Position numbers and translations under genes: made by a program
The notes under the pieces: generated by a model
Databases searched by the model: none
Told to the model about the DNA's origin: nothing
What the model saw: the letters and a program-made list of their open reading frames with translations, nothing else
Assembly (NCBI GenBank): GCA_026770575.1
Contig: MU657165.1
Span: forward strand, 1,216,121 to 1,280,120
Source: Pelagophyceae sp. CCMP2097
Taxonomy: Eukaryota; Sar; Pelagophyceae
Length of the DNA: 64,000 bases
Direction: 5' to 3'
Shown: positions 1 to 10,295 of the stretch, one piece after another
Numbering within the stretch: the stretch's first letter is position 1
How the letters are laid out: the number at the start of each line of letters is the position of its first letter

Positions 1-21
1 CTGCCACCTGGCTCGGTCGGT

Positions 22-952
22 TCAGCGCCGGTTTGCGGCCCAGGCGTCGGCCGCTGCCGTCTGGCGCCGCACGTTGGCCGCCTTCTCTGGCGCCGCAGCA
101 GCGTCGTTCCTGCGGCGCTTCTTGGCCTTCGACTTGATAGTGGGCGTCTTGAACTTCAGGAGATCGTCGCGCTCGGCTTCCGTGATCTTAAGGTCGGCCA
201 CGAGCGATGCGGGCATCGTGATCGAAGGATGCGAGGCCTCCCAGTGCGCCCGCATGCACCGGTACTTCCAGAAGTACCGCAGCATCAGCTTCGGCGGGCA
301 CTCGGGGCACTGAATGAGGTGGTTCGTCGACGGCGCGCCCTTGGTGAACTTCTTGGCGCACGCGTGCGAGTACACGATCTGGCCGACGACCTTGCATCGG
401 TGGTGCGGCTTCAGCGTCGGGCCCTTCTTCTCGAGCCACACCGTGCTCGGCCGGCGGCGGCACCGGCGCCGGCGCGCTCGCCAGCGGCGCTTGTGAGCGT
501 TCCAAAACGGACTACATCCGCGCGTCGTGCGCAGCGAGGCGCTGCATCTGGGACTCCTCGGCCGTGACGCTAAAGGCGCCACCCAGTGTCGTCTGCTTGA
601 GGCGCCGGCTGTCGCCGCTCGGGCCGACGTCGATCGTGGCCGTGCCGGGCGCGTGGTACGCGACGATGTGCTTGAACGTGGCGAACTCGGATCGCGTGAC
701 CGGCGACTTTCCAAAGTCCGGCGCCTTGAAGCTCGGCTCGGAGCAGCGCGTGGCGCCGTCGTCGGAGACCGTGATCGTCACCGTGACCTCGTCGTCGCAG
801 TAGCGCGCGTCGGCGGCCAGGAAGCCCTTGACGGTGTACTGGAATGAGCCCGGGCCGCGAATCCGCTGGGCCCAATCGGACTTCGACACCTTGGCGCTCT
901 CGGCGACATTGGCCCAGTCGAGCTTCGACATGGCCGCGGCGCGGGGCTTCAT
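22..952 (-). CDS. Unknown two-exon protein with Cys/His-rich C-terminal half
   Basis: Exon 1 runs 952-516 and exon 2 445-22. The first frame meets a TAG at 512-514, but a 70-nt intron (515-446, GTAGTC...CCGAG) joins the frames in phase and gives about 286 residues. The start may be 952 or the in-frame ATG at 931 (MSKLDW). The N-terminal half looks like a compact globular domain. The C-terminal half has CPECPP preceded by HRCK and HACAKK and followed by RCMRAHW and ASH, a spacing that could bind zinc, and then a Lys/Arg-rich tail suggestive of a nuclear signal. I do not recognise the family. It borders the repeat-rich island at 1-2.9 kb, so a mobile-element-derived gene is possible. If the intron is wrong, the locus is a pseudogene with one stop and one frameshift. 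Confidence 0.55.
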
Positions 953-1366
953 CGCAACGCCAATTGCGCAACGCAGCGCAAGCCAGGGCTTGGCGAGAGG
1001 TTATGGCTCCAATAGGGCCGTTTATGGGCTCCTTTAATGTCCGTTTTATGACCGTTGGGAGCTAACTAACAGTATATCCAAGACCCATTCTGCGGTACGG
1101 GCAAGGTCGGTGGGGGTGGAGGGTGTCGGTAGGTAGGGAGGGGGAAGAATATTCACGTGTACGACGCGTGTACAGCACGAGCAGCCAAATTCGCATGCCA
1201 AGCGGAGTAGAAACGTGAACGAGCGGGCTCGAACTCGCGACCTCATGCAAGACATTTGAACTGGAGGGCCCATCGGACGGGCGGCCTGGAGCCGCCCACT
1301 GAAGATGGGCCCGATCCTGGATGACCCATGTGATGTTTGTACACAATCTTCAACACCGACGTTAAT

Positions 1367-1876
1367 CCTGGCAAAAGGGAATTCCGGTCCCAGTGCCAGG
1401 AGCCGGATCAGAAGTGTATATAAACCACATCACAATGTCATTTTTATTATTTTTATTATTTTTTCCATATGCCGGATTCGAACCGGCGACCTCGGGCTGT
1501 TCCAAACAATATGCCGGATTCGAACCGGCGACCTCGGGCTGTTAGTAGACACACATGTGTACTCAGCTGCGGAGCAACAGGGGGCACAAGCGGTAGACGA
1601 TTGCGAGTGCGTTCGTTGCGTGTACTCAAAGGTAATAGGTCTACTGCGTCTATTAACAGCGTGAGTAAAAATGGTTTTACACGAGGTCGCCGGTTCGCGA
1701 GCCCGGCTTTGAGTATAAAATAAAATTCGGAAAAAATGTCAGCAAGTGAAATGAATGTACGCCGGTTCAAATCCGGGTCTGGGTACCAAAAATCCTCAAT
1801 AAGAATGGGATATGTTTATATGTACACTTTTCTCAACTGGCTCCTGGCACTGGGACCGGAAATCCCTTTTGCCAGG
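1367..1876. mobile_element. Putative non-autonomous element with 38-bp terminal inverted repeats
   Basis: Positions 1367-1404 and 1839-1876 are inverted copies differing at one base in 38 (ends CCTGGCAAAAGGG). Weaker inverted similarity continues inward for about 25 more bases (GTGTATATAAAC against GTGTACATATAAAC), so each arm may exceed 60 bp. The interior, about 434 bp, has no coding frame but carries four of the five T-arm-like motifs. I see no convincing target-site duplication outside the arms. A MITE-like DNA transposon or a fold-back element are both possible. Confidence 0.5.
1467..1543 (-). repeat. Direct repeat carrying a tRNA T-arm/B-box-like motif
   Basis: Two identical 35-bp copies (1467-1501 and 1509-1543, period 42) read on the minus strand as GGTCGCCGGTTCGAATCC, the consensus of a tRNA T-arm and of the RNA polymerase III B box. 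Related motifs lie at about 1219-1245 (-), 1683-1707 (+) and 1758-1790 (+). None is part of a convincing cloverleaf, so I read them as tRNA-derived repeat fragments, not functional tRNA genes. Confidence 0.5.
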
Positions 1877-1928
1877 GCATACGTCAGTGACAGATGGTGT
1901 CATATTATCATGTCAGCAGCCGCTCCTC

Positions 1929-2022
1929 TGGATGCGCAGTCTCGGCTGCTACCTTGGATTAAGTGTTTTTTACCCCTCCGTGCCCGTACTGGATGCGCAG
2001 TCTCGGCTGCTACCTTGGATTA
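1929..2022. repeat. 33-bp direct repeat pair
   Basis: Positions 1929-1961 and 1990-2022 are identical 33-mers (TGGATGCGCAGTCTCGGCTG followed by CTACCTTGGATTA), period 61, lying just outside the right arm of the inverted-repeat element. No coding role is apparent. Confidence 0.75.
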
Positions 2023-2471
2023 CTGGGGGGCTCAGCCATTTTCCCAGTTTTCACTACGCGGGGAACCCTTTTAATATTTCGTAATACGACTTCTGTGGTC
2101 GGGAAATATTTTAAATTTTATGGACTTTTCAATATTTCCAAAACGTCACTCAATAATTTAAATACAGCAACTTCGTATGAAAATCAAGAGATTTGAGGTG
2201 AACGTCAATGTGTCATGTTGCGGCCCACTGTTTTTTCGCTACCCCCTTGCTCGAATCACGATATTAGTTTCGTAAAGTCATTTCTGGCTGAAATTCTGAA
2301 TTTAAATCAAAAATAAATCCATAGAAGGTGACGTTGTTGAATTTGTTAAGATGTGCTTCCCTGCCTCAGCTCGCAACCCGTTGGACAAAAGATCTCTATC
2401 CAACCGCCTCCGCGGTCTCATGGAGAACCTGAGATGCTTGTTGCTTTGAACTCAAGTTGAAACAAATAATC

Positions 2472-2566
2472 TCAGTTGCATCAACATTGAGGTACATTGA
2501 ACTTCAGTTGCATCAACATTGAGGTACATTGAATTTCAGTTGTATCAACATTGAGTACATTGAACA
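2472..2566. repeat. Three-copy 32-bp tandem repeat
   Basis: Three consecutive copies begin at about 2472, 2504 and 2536, each with the core TCAGTTGCATCAACATTGAG followed by GTACATTGAA. The third copy carries one substitution and one deletion. The unit is AT-rich and lies in non-coding DNA. Confidence 0.75.
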
Positions 2567-2925
2567 CTATATCGGATTTTTATTGAAATTTCTTGCAAAC
2601 TTCGAAAAATCTGGTCATTTGTAATGAAATACTAGAAATTATTTTATTTCTGTCAATGGACGAGTTTTCATCAATACCTTCATTTGAAAATAATACTATT
2701 ATGTTCGTTATGTAACCCCCAACGGCAACTGGACGCAGGAATTCCTAACGCGGTATGTTCAGCAGAAATATTTCCAATTGCGTTGAAGTAATTTTGTCGC
2801 TAACCAAGGTAAATTGCGGAATTGGGCGCTTGCGGCCGTACATGTTGCAGTCGATTGCAATCGTACTCAGAGAGAATCAATAATACGCGGTCATCCAGCA
2901 GCTCGAGGTGCCCGCGGCGCTGGCG

Positions 2926-5473
2926 ATGGAGGGACCGGTGTCGACGCAAGCCATGGGGGCCCCAGCGCACTTCCCGGGCATGCCCCCCTTTACGCGGTCG
3001 GTGTCGCAGCCGTATCGGCCAAATTACGGCGGCGTGCTCCCGCAGCAACAGTACCACGCCCACGACGACCGCGCCCTGCGCGGCGCGGCGCAGCCGCGCG
3101 CGGCGTTCCAGCCGCGCGACTTCCCCGCGCACGCCCAAGACCACGTGCGTGCACCCCTCCGATAGCGCCAGAGGGGCGCGCGGCTTGCCGCAGATGGCCA
3201 AAATTAATTTGGAGCGCGCCGGGCGCCGCGGGCGCGCCGCCGTCATTTTTTTGGCAGCGGGCGCCGCGGCCCGTCCTCGCGGCCGCGCAATTTTTACACC
3301 CCGTCGTGCCTCGCGGGACGGCGTGCGCGCGTAGGCGTCATCGCCGCTGGCCTCGTACGCGCAGTTTTATGCGGCGCACGCCGCGCACGCCGCGGCGCGC
3401 CACGCGCCGGCAGAGTACCACGCTCCGGCGGAGTACCACGCGTCGGCGGAGTACGCCCCCGCCCGCGGCGCCGCGCACCAAGCGCGCCTCGCGCCGCGGC
3501 CCGCGGCCGCACCGCCGCCGGCGGCGCGCGCGCCGCACGTCACGCTCGGGCTCGGGCTCAGCCTCGCGCCGTCGAGCTTCCGCGACGTGACCCTGCGGCG
3601 CTCGCCGCCCCCGCAGAAGCGCGCCGGCGGCGAGCTCGCCTCGCCGCCCGTGGCCCGCCCGCGCACCGACCCGCGCTCGGCGGCGGAGAAGCAACTCGCC
3701 GCCGACCTGAAGCGCGTGTTCGTCCACACGCCGTCCACGCTCCGCGCCTCGCCGCCGCTGGCCGCCGCCCCGCCGACCATGCCGCCGCCGCCGCGCACAG
3801 CGTCGCCGCGCGCGGCACCGACGCACCAGCCGCCGCACCAACCGACGCACCAGGCGCCGCACCAGGCGCCGCACCCGGCGCCGCACCCGGCGCCGCACTC
3901 GGCGCCGCCGCCGCACGCGCTGCCGCCGCACGCGCTGCCGAACGCGCCGGCGGCCGCGCGCGCCTTGCACGCCGACCGCGACGCGCGCGCGATGTTATGG
4001 GCCTTTAGCGCGCCGGGGGTGCAGCAGGCGCGCGGCTTCGATCCGCGGCCGGCGGTGATGGCGGCGGCGGAATCGCGCAAGCCGCCGCAGCACTATGCGG
4101 CCATGGCCATGCCGCTCGCCTTCCAGCCCCAGCAGCTCCAGCAGCAGCTCCAGCTCCAGCAGCAGCTGCTGCTCCAGCAGCAGCAGCAGCAGCTCCAGCA
4201 GCAGCTCCAGCAGCAGATCACGCAGCCGCAACTCGTGCAGTACGCGCAGCAGTCCACGCGCACCCACGCGCAGCCGCCCTTTGCGCTCGGGCCGCCGGCC
4301 GCGGCCATGACCGGCCGCGCCGCGCCGCCGCCGCTGCCGCTGCAGCTCGCGGCCGCGCAGCCGCAGTTTGCTGCCGCGGCGCTGCAGTTTGCTGCCCCGG
4401 CACCGCAGCCGCGCGCCCGCGCGTACACGCCGCTCGAGGCGTACCACGAGGCCCCGTACCACGACGGCGTCGCGGCTGCGGCGCCGTCTCGGTCCGCGCA
4501 CGCGTGGCGCGACGTCGCCGAGGGCCCGGAGTACGTCGACGCGACGGAGTACGCCGGCGCGGGCGCCGTCGGCTGCGGCGTGGCCTTCCGCACCGCGCCG
4601 CCGCCGCTGCCGGCGCCCGCGCCTGCGGCGGCCGCGGCACCGCCGAAAAGGGCGGACGACGCGCTCTCGGAGGACTTTCTCTTCGACTGCAGCGACCTGG
4701 CCGGCCTCGCCTGGATCGACGGCTTCGCCGGCGATGTCGGCGGCGCGCTCTGCTCGCCGGTCACGGCGCGCCCAGCGTCGCCAACGCTGCGCACGGCTAC
4801 GTCGTACTCGACCATGGTCGCCAACAAGCGGCGGCAGCGGCTGGCGGCGCAGGCGGCGGCGGCGGCGGCGGCGCGGCCGCCGGGCGAGGCCGATGAGGAC
4901 GTCTCGTCGCAGTCGCACTCGCGGTACTCGAGCAGCGAGGACGACGTGACGCTCATGCCCGAGGGGCCCGACGTCGCTGACGACTCGGCCCTCTCGACGC
5001 CGTCGCTGAAGCGCCGCAAGGCCATGAGGCAGCCCAAGCCGTCCGGCGACCGGCGGCCAGGCCACAAGCGAGACCCCGGCGCTCCACTCGGCGCGGCGGT
5101 GCAGGGCCCGAAGCGCCGCACCGCCGCCGCCGCCGCGGGGCCGCCTGCGCTGCCGCGGCCGCCTGCGCGCGGCTTCTCCGAGCGCTGGGTCGTGGAGAAC
5201 CGGGGCGCCGTCGTCGGGCACCACGTGGGCGTGCGCGGCAACTGGTGGAAGACGTGCGTCGCGGCCGAGGCGCCGCGCGTCTTCAAGTGCCTGCTGCGCG
5301 GCCTGCTTCGCGACATTGACGCCAGCGGCGAGCCCGGCAAATCGCTCTTCGACTCCGTCGTCTTCGACCTCGTCGACTGCGAGTCCGGCGCCGCCTACGC
5401 CGCGTCCGTCACGGACGTGTCCGAGTTCGCGCGCGAGTTTGGCTTTGACCCGCGCGGCGCCTGCTTCGTCTAG
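2926..5473 (+). CDS. Large disordered Q-rich protein with conserved-looking C-terminus
   Basis: Exon 1 is 2926-3144 and exon 2 3335-5473, joined by a 190-nt intron (GTGCGT...GTAG), giving about 785 residues. The start is the first ATG in frame after an upstream stop at 2881. Low-complexity sequence dominates: repeated AEYHA and APHP motifs, a glutamine/leucine run at about residues 338-380 encoded by CAG repeats, and Ala/Pro-rich stretches. A basic patch (NKRRQR) is followed by a Ser/Asp-rich stretch, then a KRRK cluster. The last ~100 residues (RGFSERWVVENRG onward) are mixed in composition and probably fold. Q-rich tracts, basic clusters and an acidic FLFDCSDL motif suggest a nuclear regulator, but I recognise no DNA-binding domain. 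Confidence 0.75.
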
Positions 5474-5876
5474 CCGACGCCGCAACCGCCACAAGCCGAG
5501 CCCGCCGCCGTGGCCCCCGCCGCCGAGCAGCGCGCTCCACGCTCATGCATATACGCCCGTCTTTTTACGGCGCGCCCCTCGCGCGCGCGCTCGCCCCTTT
5601 TCTTACCCCGAGAAGCAGAGCCCAGCCGGCTCTCCGCTCACGACTTACTGTAAATCCTTCCCCAAAGACTGGCCCACGCCGGAAGCGCGCCCAAGGGACG
5701 CCTCGCCGGGAACCATCGTGTGGCGGTCGACCCGGGGCCGTTTAAGCCCGTCGCACGACTCGGGACCTCCGAGCGGATGCGACGCAGCGCCACCGGCCCG
5801 GAATTCGCCATCGGAAGTGGGCTTTTCCATCCCCGGCTGATAGGCTGCGGGATTTGCCACGAGCTCGAGTGAGCTC
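5474..5876. other. Intergenic spacer, no gene seen
   Basis: About 400 bases between two same-strand genes, somewhat lower in GC than the flanks. It should hold the 3' end of the Q-rich gene and the promoter of the UBX gene. I see no TATA box, RNA gene or repeat. Confidence 0.5.
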
Positions 5877-5945
5877 ATGAGCGGCTCTCCTGAGCTCAGC
5901 ACTCGCACTTCTTCCGTGCGTGGCCGCGGCAGGTCGTTTCGACCC

Positions 5946-6181
5946 ATGGAGGAGAATCCGCCAGCGGCCGACGGCGCCGCGGGGAGGGCCCGCGCGGCGT
6001 CAGTCGACGAGGTTCCTCTGCCAGAGCTCTCCGCCGACGCTGACGAGCCGTGGGCCTCGACGGGCGCCGGCGGCCTCGGAGCCCCGGAGGGCGGCGCCTC
6101 GGACGTCGACGACCTTCTCGACCCCTCGGCGCGGGGCGACGGCGAGGGCCTGGATGAAGAAGATACTTCCCTGGACGAAGA

Positions 6182-6212
<31 letters not shown>

Positions 6213-8621
6213 CCCGACGACGACGACGACGACGACGGCCCCGACCTCGACGACGACGAGCCGGAGGAGGAGGAAGATAGTTTCGACGCGTTGCTGAGCG
6301 GTTTCGTGGGCATCACGGGCGCGGCGCGCGGCGAGGCGCAGGCCTTCCTCGAGGCGAGCGACTGGGACGTCGAGCGCGCCGTCGAGCTTTTCTACACCGA
6401 CGAGGACGGCGCGCGCGCCGGGGGGCGCGACTTTGGCGACGACTTTGCCGCTTCCGCGGCCGACTTTGCGGACGGCGACGACCTCTTTGCGGAAGGCGCC
6501 GACCTCGCCGACGACGCAGACTTCCTCGCCACCGCCGACGCGCCCGAGCCGCGAAACGCCAGCCGCGACGCCGCCGACGACGAAGCGGTGGCGTCGCGCG
6601 GCTTCGTGCGGCGATGGCTCTTCGCGCTCAAGCGGCGCGCAAGCCGCGTCGCAACGTCCCGAGGGGGGAGCGCGCCGTTGGGAAGGCCTTGTCGATGTGC
6701 GCTCTAGGCTGCTGACGACGAAGGAGTCGCCCGTGGGCCGCGAGGCGGCGCTGGCGTTTGCGCGCGACTACGACATGAAATACGACGGCGTCCGCCGGCC
6801 GCAGTTCTTCGCAGACGGTGCGCGCCGCGGGGGAGCGTCGCAGGGTCCTTGCTCGCCGCGGGTGTTGATTCCCTGCGGGCGTCGAGCGCGGGCGCGCAGG
6901 CTACCGCGAGGCGGCGGCGTCTGCGCGGCGGCAGTCGAAGACGCTGCTCGTGTACCTCCACTCGCCGCTCCACTCGGACACTCCGGACTTCTGCCGCGGC
7001 GTCCTCGCAGACGACACGTTCCTGGCCTTTGCGCAGCGGTCCTGCGTCCTCTGGGCCGCAGACGCCTGCGAGTCGGACGGTGCGTGGCGACCCGGGGGCT
7101 CGCGCGAGCCGGCGCCGCGAGCCGCCGCAAAAAGCAGCGTGGGCGCGCCTCGGGAGGCGGCGCTCCGGGAGACACGGGCGCGCCGGACGTAAATCGCAGG
7201 CTACTCGCTCGCCGACGCGCTCGGCGTGACGACGTTCCCGTGCAGTGCGGTGTCTGGTCGGCAGATACGGACCGTCGCAGGAATGACGGCCGCGACGGAG
7301 CTCAGAGGCTCGGAAAACGCGAGGGAAAAGCGTCGATCGATACCGTCGCGCGCGAAAAACGCGTGACTTCAGAGTGCTTATCGACCGCCGTCATTGCTGC
7401 GCTAGGTTCGTCGCCGTGCTGCTCTGCCGCTCCGGCGGCGAAGAGGTCGTCGACCGCGTCCAGGGCTTCTCGACGCCCGACGAGCTCGTGCCGCGGCTCG
7501 GCGCGGCCATCGCCGTCCACGAGGAGCACCTCACGCGCACGTGCGTGCCCGTGGCGGCTTTGGTGTCAAGCGCCTCGTTTTTGGAAGATGGCCTGCTCGA
7601 GGGCTGGTGGAGCGGGCCCGCCGTCTGACCTCGTGGTCGCAGGCGGCTCGCGGACCGCGAGCGCACCGAGTCGACGCGGCTGCGGCGGGAGCAGGACTCT
7701 GAGCACGAAGCCGCGCGGACGCCGTTGGAAACCCCGGACCGTTGCACGACGGCGCAACCGTGCGCGATCGTGGGCGGCATCAGAAGCCGGCGGTTGCCGG
7801 GGGAGACTGGTCATGCGCGACCGACGCGTGCTTCCAGAGCCCCGTAACAGAGTGGTTGCCAAAGAATGCATTGCCGTACAATGCCGTTTTATTCTGACCG
7901 AAACCTCCAACCCAGGGCCGTACTAGCCAGCTCCGAACATCCAACAAAAGTCCCACCTCAGGTACGAGCAGGCCCTCGACGCGGACCGCAAGCGCGACGA
8001 CGCGGCGGCGGTGCAGCAGAAGATCGACGCCGAAGAGGCGCGTCCCACCAGAGAAGCGCGCTGGCGGGGGCGGGGGCGGCAGATCCTCGGACGCCGAGCC
8101 GCTCGCGACCAAAACGGCATCGCACACAGGCCGAGGCGCTTCGGCTGGCGGAGGACCTCGCGGCGGCGCTGGAGCTGTCGCAGGCGCAGGCCAAGGAGGC
8201 GAGCCTGAAGCGCAAGCGCGACAACCTCGGGCCCGAGCCGGCGGCGGGGCCCGGCGCGGCCAGATTGCGGCTCCAGTTCCCGTGAGTCCTTCGAGCCGCC
8301 CCGCCTTCGGGCCGCCTCCTCCGAGCGCGACGCCGGTCGCGCTACGCTCGACGCAGGAACGGGACCAAGATCGACCGGCGGTTCCAAGAGTCGCAGCCGC
8401 TCCAGTGAGGGCACCGTCCTTTGGCGCCCTCCGTATTCGACGCGGGTTGTAGGTGCGTCCGCGACTTTATCGAGCTGCACCTCGACGAGAGCGGCGTCGC
8501 GATATCGTCGTACTCGCTGTCGACGAATTACCCGCGGACGGAGATCTCGGCCTTTGACGTCTCGCTCAAAGAATCCAACCTGAGCGGCAAGGTCCTCTAC
8601 ATACAAGACCTCGACGCATAG
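5946..8621 (+). CDS. FAF2/UBXD8-like UBA-UAS-UBX protein
   Basis: A probable p97/Cdc48 cofactor of the Fas-associated-factor type. Ten exons are visible: 5946 to about 6650, 6708-6817, 6900-7079, 7200-7239, 7406-7540, 7643-7759, 7962-8010, 8130-8281, 8357-8404 and 8453-8621; only the exon 1/2 join is unresolved. Exon 1 has a poly-Asp tract and a UBA-like helical motif (FDALLSGFVGITGAA ... WDVERAVELFY). Exons 2-5 form the thioredoxin-like UAS domain (KTLLVYLHSPLH, DTPDFCRGVL, GYSLADALG, TTFPFVAVLL, GFSTPDELV). Exons 6-8 give a charged coiled coil, and exons 8-10 the UBX domain (NGTKIDRRF ... VRDFIELHLDE ... GKVLYIQDLDA-stop). An in-frame ATG at 5877 is an alternative start. The membrane hairpin of animal FAF2 is not obvious, so a soluble UBXD7/FAF1-like role is possible. 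Confidence 0.85.
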
Positions 8622-8871
8622 CCGCCGCCGACGACCCGCCGAGCACGCCAGAGCGAGCACCAAAGCCATAGTCCGAGGAGCCGCCCGTACGCTCGGCGTC
8701 CGACGCAATGCGCCGCCGACCGCGGCGTCCGACGTGCAGATACCACCGAGGACGGGCCGGCCGCGCCGCCGAGCATGTTGCGATAAAGAAACGGCCCGAG
8801 GAGTATTCCGCCTCTCTGAGGCGAGCGGAGACATGAACGCGGGTCCGAGTGATGTGGGTCCGAGTGATGTT

Positions 8872-9541
8872 TTAAGACCAGGGCCCTGAGAGGAAGTCGG
8901 CGACGCTCTGCGGCAGCGCGGCGTCGACCGCCTCGGTGGTGGGTCCGGTGGCCTCTGCGCGGTGAGGTTCAGGCGTCGAGGGCTCTCCTTGGACAGTCGG
9001 GGGTCCATCCTCGGCAGGTGCCTCGCCGGCGGCGGCCCTAGAGGGCGTCTCGTCGGCCGCGGGCGCGCCGAAGTCGCGCGGCGTGCTGTCCAGAGCGCTG
9101 TCCGGAGCGCCGTCCAGCGTGCCGTGCAGCAACGCCTGGAGCTTCTCAGCCGCGTACTGGACTGCGGCGTACTGGAGGCCACCGACGAGCGGCGCGGCCT
9201 CCGCGGGCCCGCCGTCGGCGCGCGCGGGCGCCTCGCCCGCGGCGGCGGCGTCGATGGGCTCCGCGGCCGCGCGCGGCGCAGGCGAGTACGGCAACGACGC
9301 CGCGGCGTCTGGCGATTGCGCGACGCCTGCCGCGAGCTTGGCCTGCTTGGCCTTTGCTGGTTTGGCCGCCTTTTTCGCGACGGGCGTAATCATCCAGAGC
9401 GCCTCTTCGACCGCGGCCAAGCCTATTTTCAAGGGATGCCGCATCGTCAACAAGCCACGCCAGGGACTCACGATCCGCGCCGTCTAGGGCGGCCTGCCGC
9501 AGTGCCTTGAGCTCTTTGGGCGTGTAGATCAGCCGCGCGAG
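8872..9541 (-). CDS. Small Ala/Lys-rich unknown protein (5' end unresolved)
   Basis: Exon reading ARLIYTPKELKALRQAALDG starts at a CCCACAG acceptor (9541) and ends at a GTGAGT donor. A 49-nt intron (9471-9423, ending AATAG) joins it in phase to the last exon (9422-8872, LAAVEEALWMITPVAKKAAK and on). The product has a helical start, a KKAAKPAKAKQAK basic patch and a long Ala/Pro/Glu-rich disordered tail. No family is recognised. There is no ATG in the first exon shown, so a further 5' exon must exist between here and 9690 or the gene starts elsewhere. It converges with the UBX gene, 250 bp between stop codons. Confidence 0.5.
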
Positions 9542-9689
9542 CTGTGGGACACGCGTCGCGCGTGGGAGGCACACGTCAGGTCAACGGCGAGAGTTCGAGT
9601 GAACGGACGCTGCCCGAATTTGTCTTGCGGCGGCGGGCCTAGCGGAGCGTGGTCGCTCGTCGTTCAAAGGGGACCTCGGCATCGTTTCC

Positions 9690-10206
9690 TCACGATCTAG
9701 CGCGCCAGTGCTGCTCGGCTTCGTCGGCGTAGAACTCGATGAAATCGGCAAAGGCATAGTCGCAGTCGTCGACGTCCGTCCGGTACTCGGCCGACACGCG
9801 CCGGAGCGCCGCGAGCGCCGACTTCTCCTCCGCCGTCGGAGACAGAGAAGCGGCCTCGAGCGCGACCAGCATCGCGCCTGCGCCAGGTGCTGCGGCAGGG
9901 ACCATCTTCGTGCCAAGGACGCACGCGCGGTCTCGACGACAGGCGCGTGGTCTTCGCCGTCGAGTTCCGGCAGCGACCCGAGCGCAGCGGCGGCGCGCAC
10001 CTATGCGCGGGGCTCGGCGCAAGGCCGCCGTGCGAGGGGTCAAAGGGGCGGCGCACGATGTGGTGCTTCGCCTTTTGGAGCGCGTCGTCGCCGCCGCCCG
10101 CCGCCACTTGCCGCAGGCAGTCGACGCAGGCCCGCCGCTCCGCGACGAACCGCTCCGCGAGCAGCTCGCGCATGTACGCCGCCCCCGCGTCCGGCGGGCC
10201 CGCCAT
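9690..10206 (-). CDS. Small unknown protein, three exons
   Basis: Exons 10206-10057, 10000-9925 and 9877-9690 are separated by introns of 56 nt (GTGCGC...CATAG, phase 0) and 47 nt (GTGCGT...GCAG, phase 1). Both restore frame exactly. The product of about 137 residues starts MAGPPDAGAAYMRELLAERF, has a CxxC-like VDCL stretch, LPELDGEDHAPVVETAR in the middle, and an acidic C-terminus (DFIEFYADEAEQHW). I do not recognise it. It is divergent from the dynein-2 gene, with about 90 bp between the likely start codons, so the two probably share a promoter. Confidence 0.65.
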
Positions 10207-10295
10207 CTTCGTCGCGCGCACGTCGCCGAATGAGCGTCGCTAAAAGGTTTTACAAAACAGCCATCAAACCAACCGCGCGGCGGCAGTCGCGCGCG
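10207..10295. promoter_or_regulatory. Short shared spacer between divergent genes
   Basis: Only 89 bp separate the minus-strand ATG (10206) from the likely plus-strand ATG (10296); an alternative plus start at 10230 would leave 23 bp. The spacer holds an AT-rich patch around 10245-10270 unlike flanking coding DNA, as expected of an untranslated leader. No specific promoter motif is seen. Confidence 0.4.

Larger units (their letters stand above)
953..2925. other. AT-richer gene-poor island with several repeat types
   Basis: Composition drops sharply from the surrounding GC-rich coding DNA, and no reading frame looks like protein. The stretch holds an inverted-repeat-bounded element (1367-1876), five short motifs resembling a tRNA T-arm, a 33-bp direct repeat pair and a 32-bp triplicate, each listed separately. 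The last 300 bases lead into the gene starting at 2926 and presumably hold its promoter. Confidence 0.6.

Noticed and set aside
512..514. In-frame stop making the first gene a pseudogene
   Set aside because: A 70-nt intron with acceptable splice sites removes it and joins the two protein-like frames in phase, though this is not proven.
1467..1543. Functional tRNA genes at the T-arm motifs
   Set aside because: No matching acceptor, D or anticodon arms upstream of either copy.
3995..5494. 499-codon open frame on the minus strand, opposite the Q-rich gene
   Set aside because: It is composed almost entirely of Arg, Leu and Gly runs, as expected of an antisense frame in very GC-rich, repeat-coded DNA; the plus strand has the sensible start, intron and ending.
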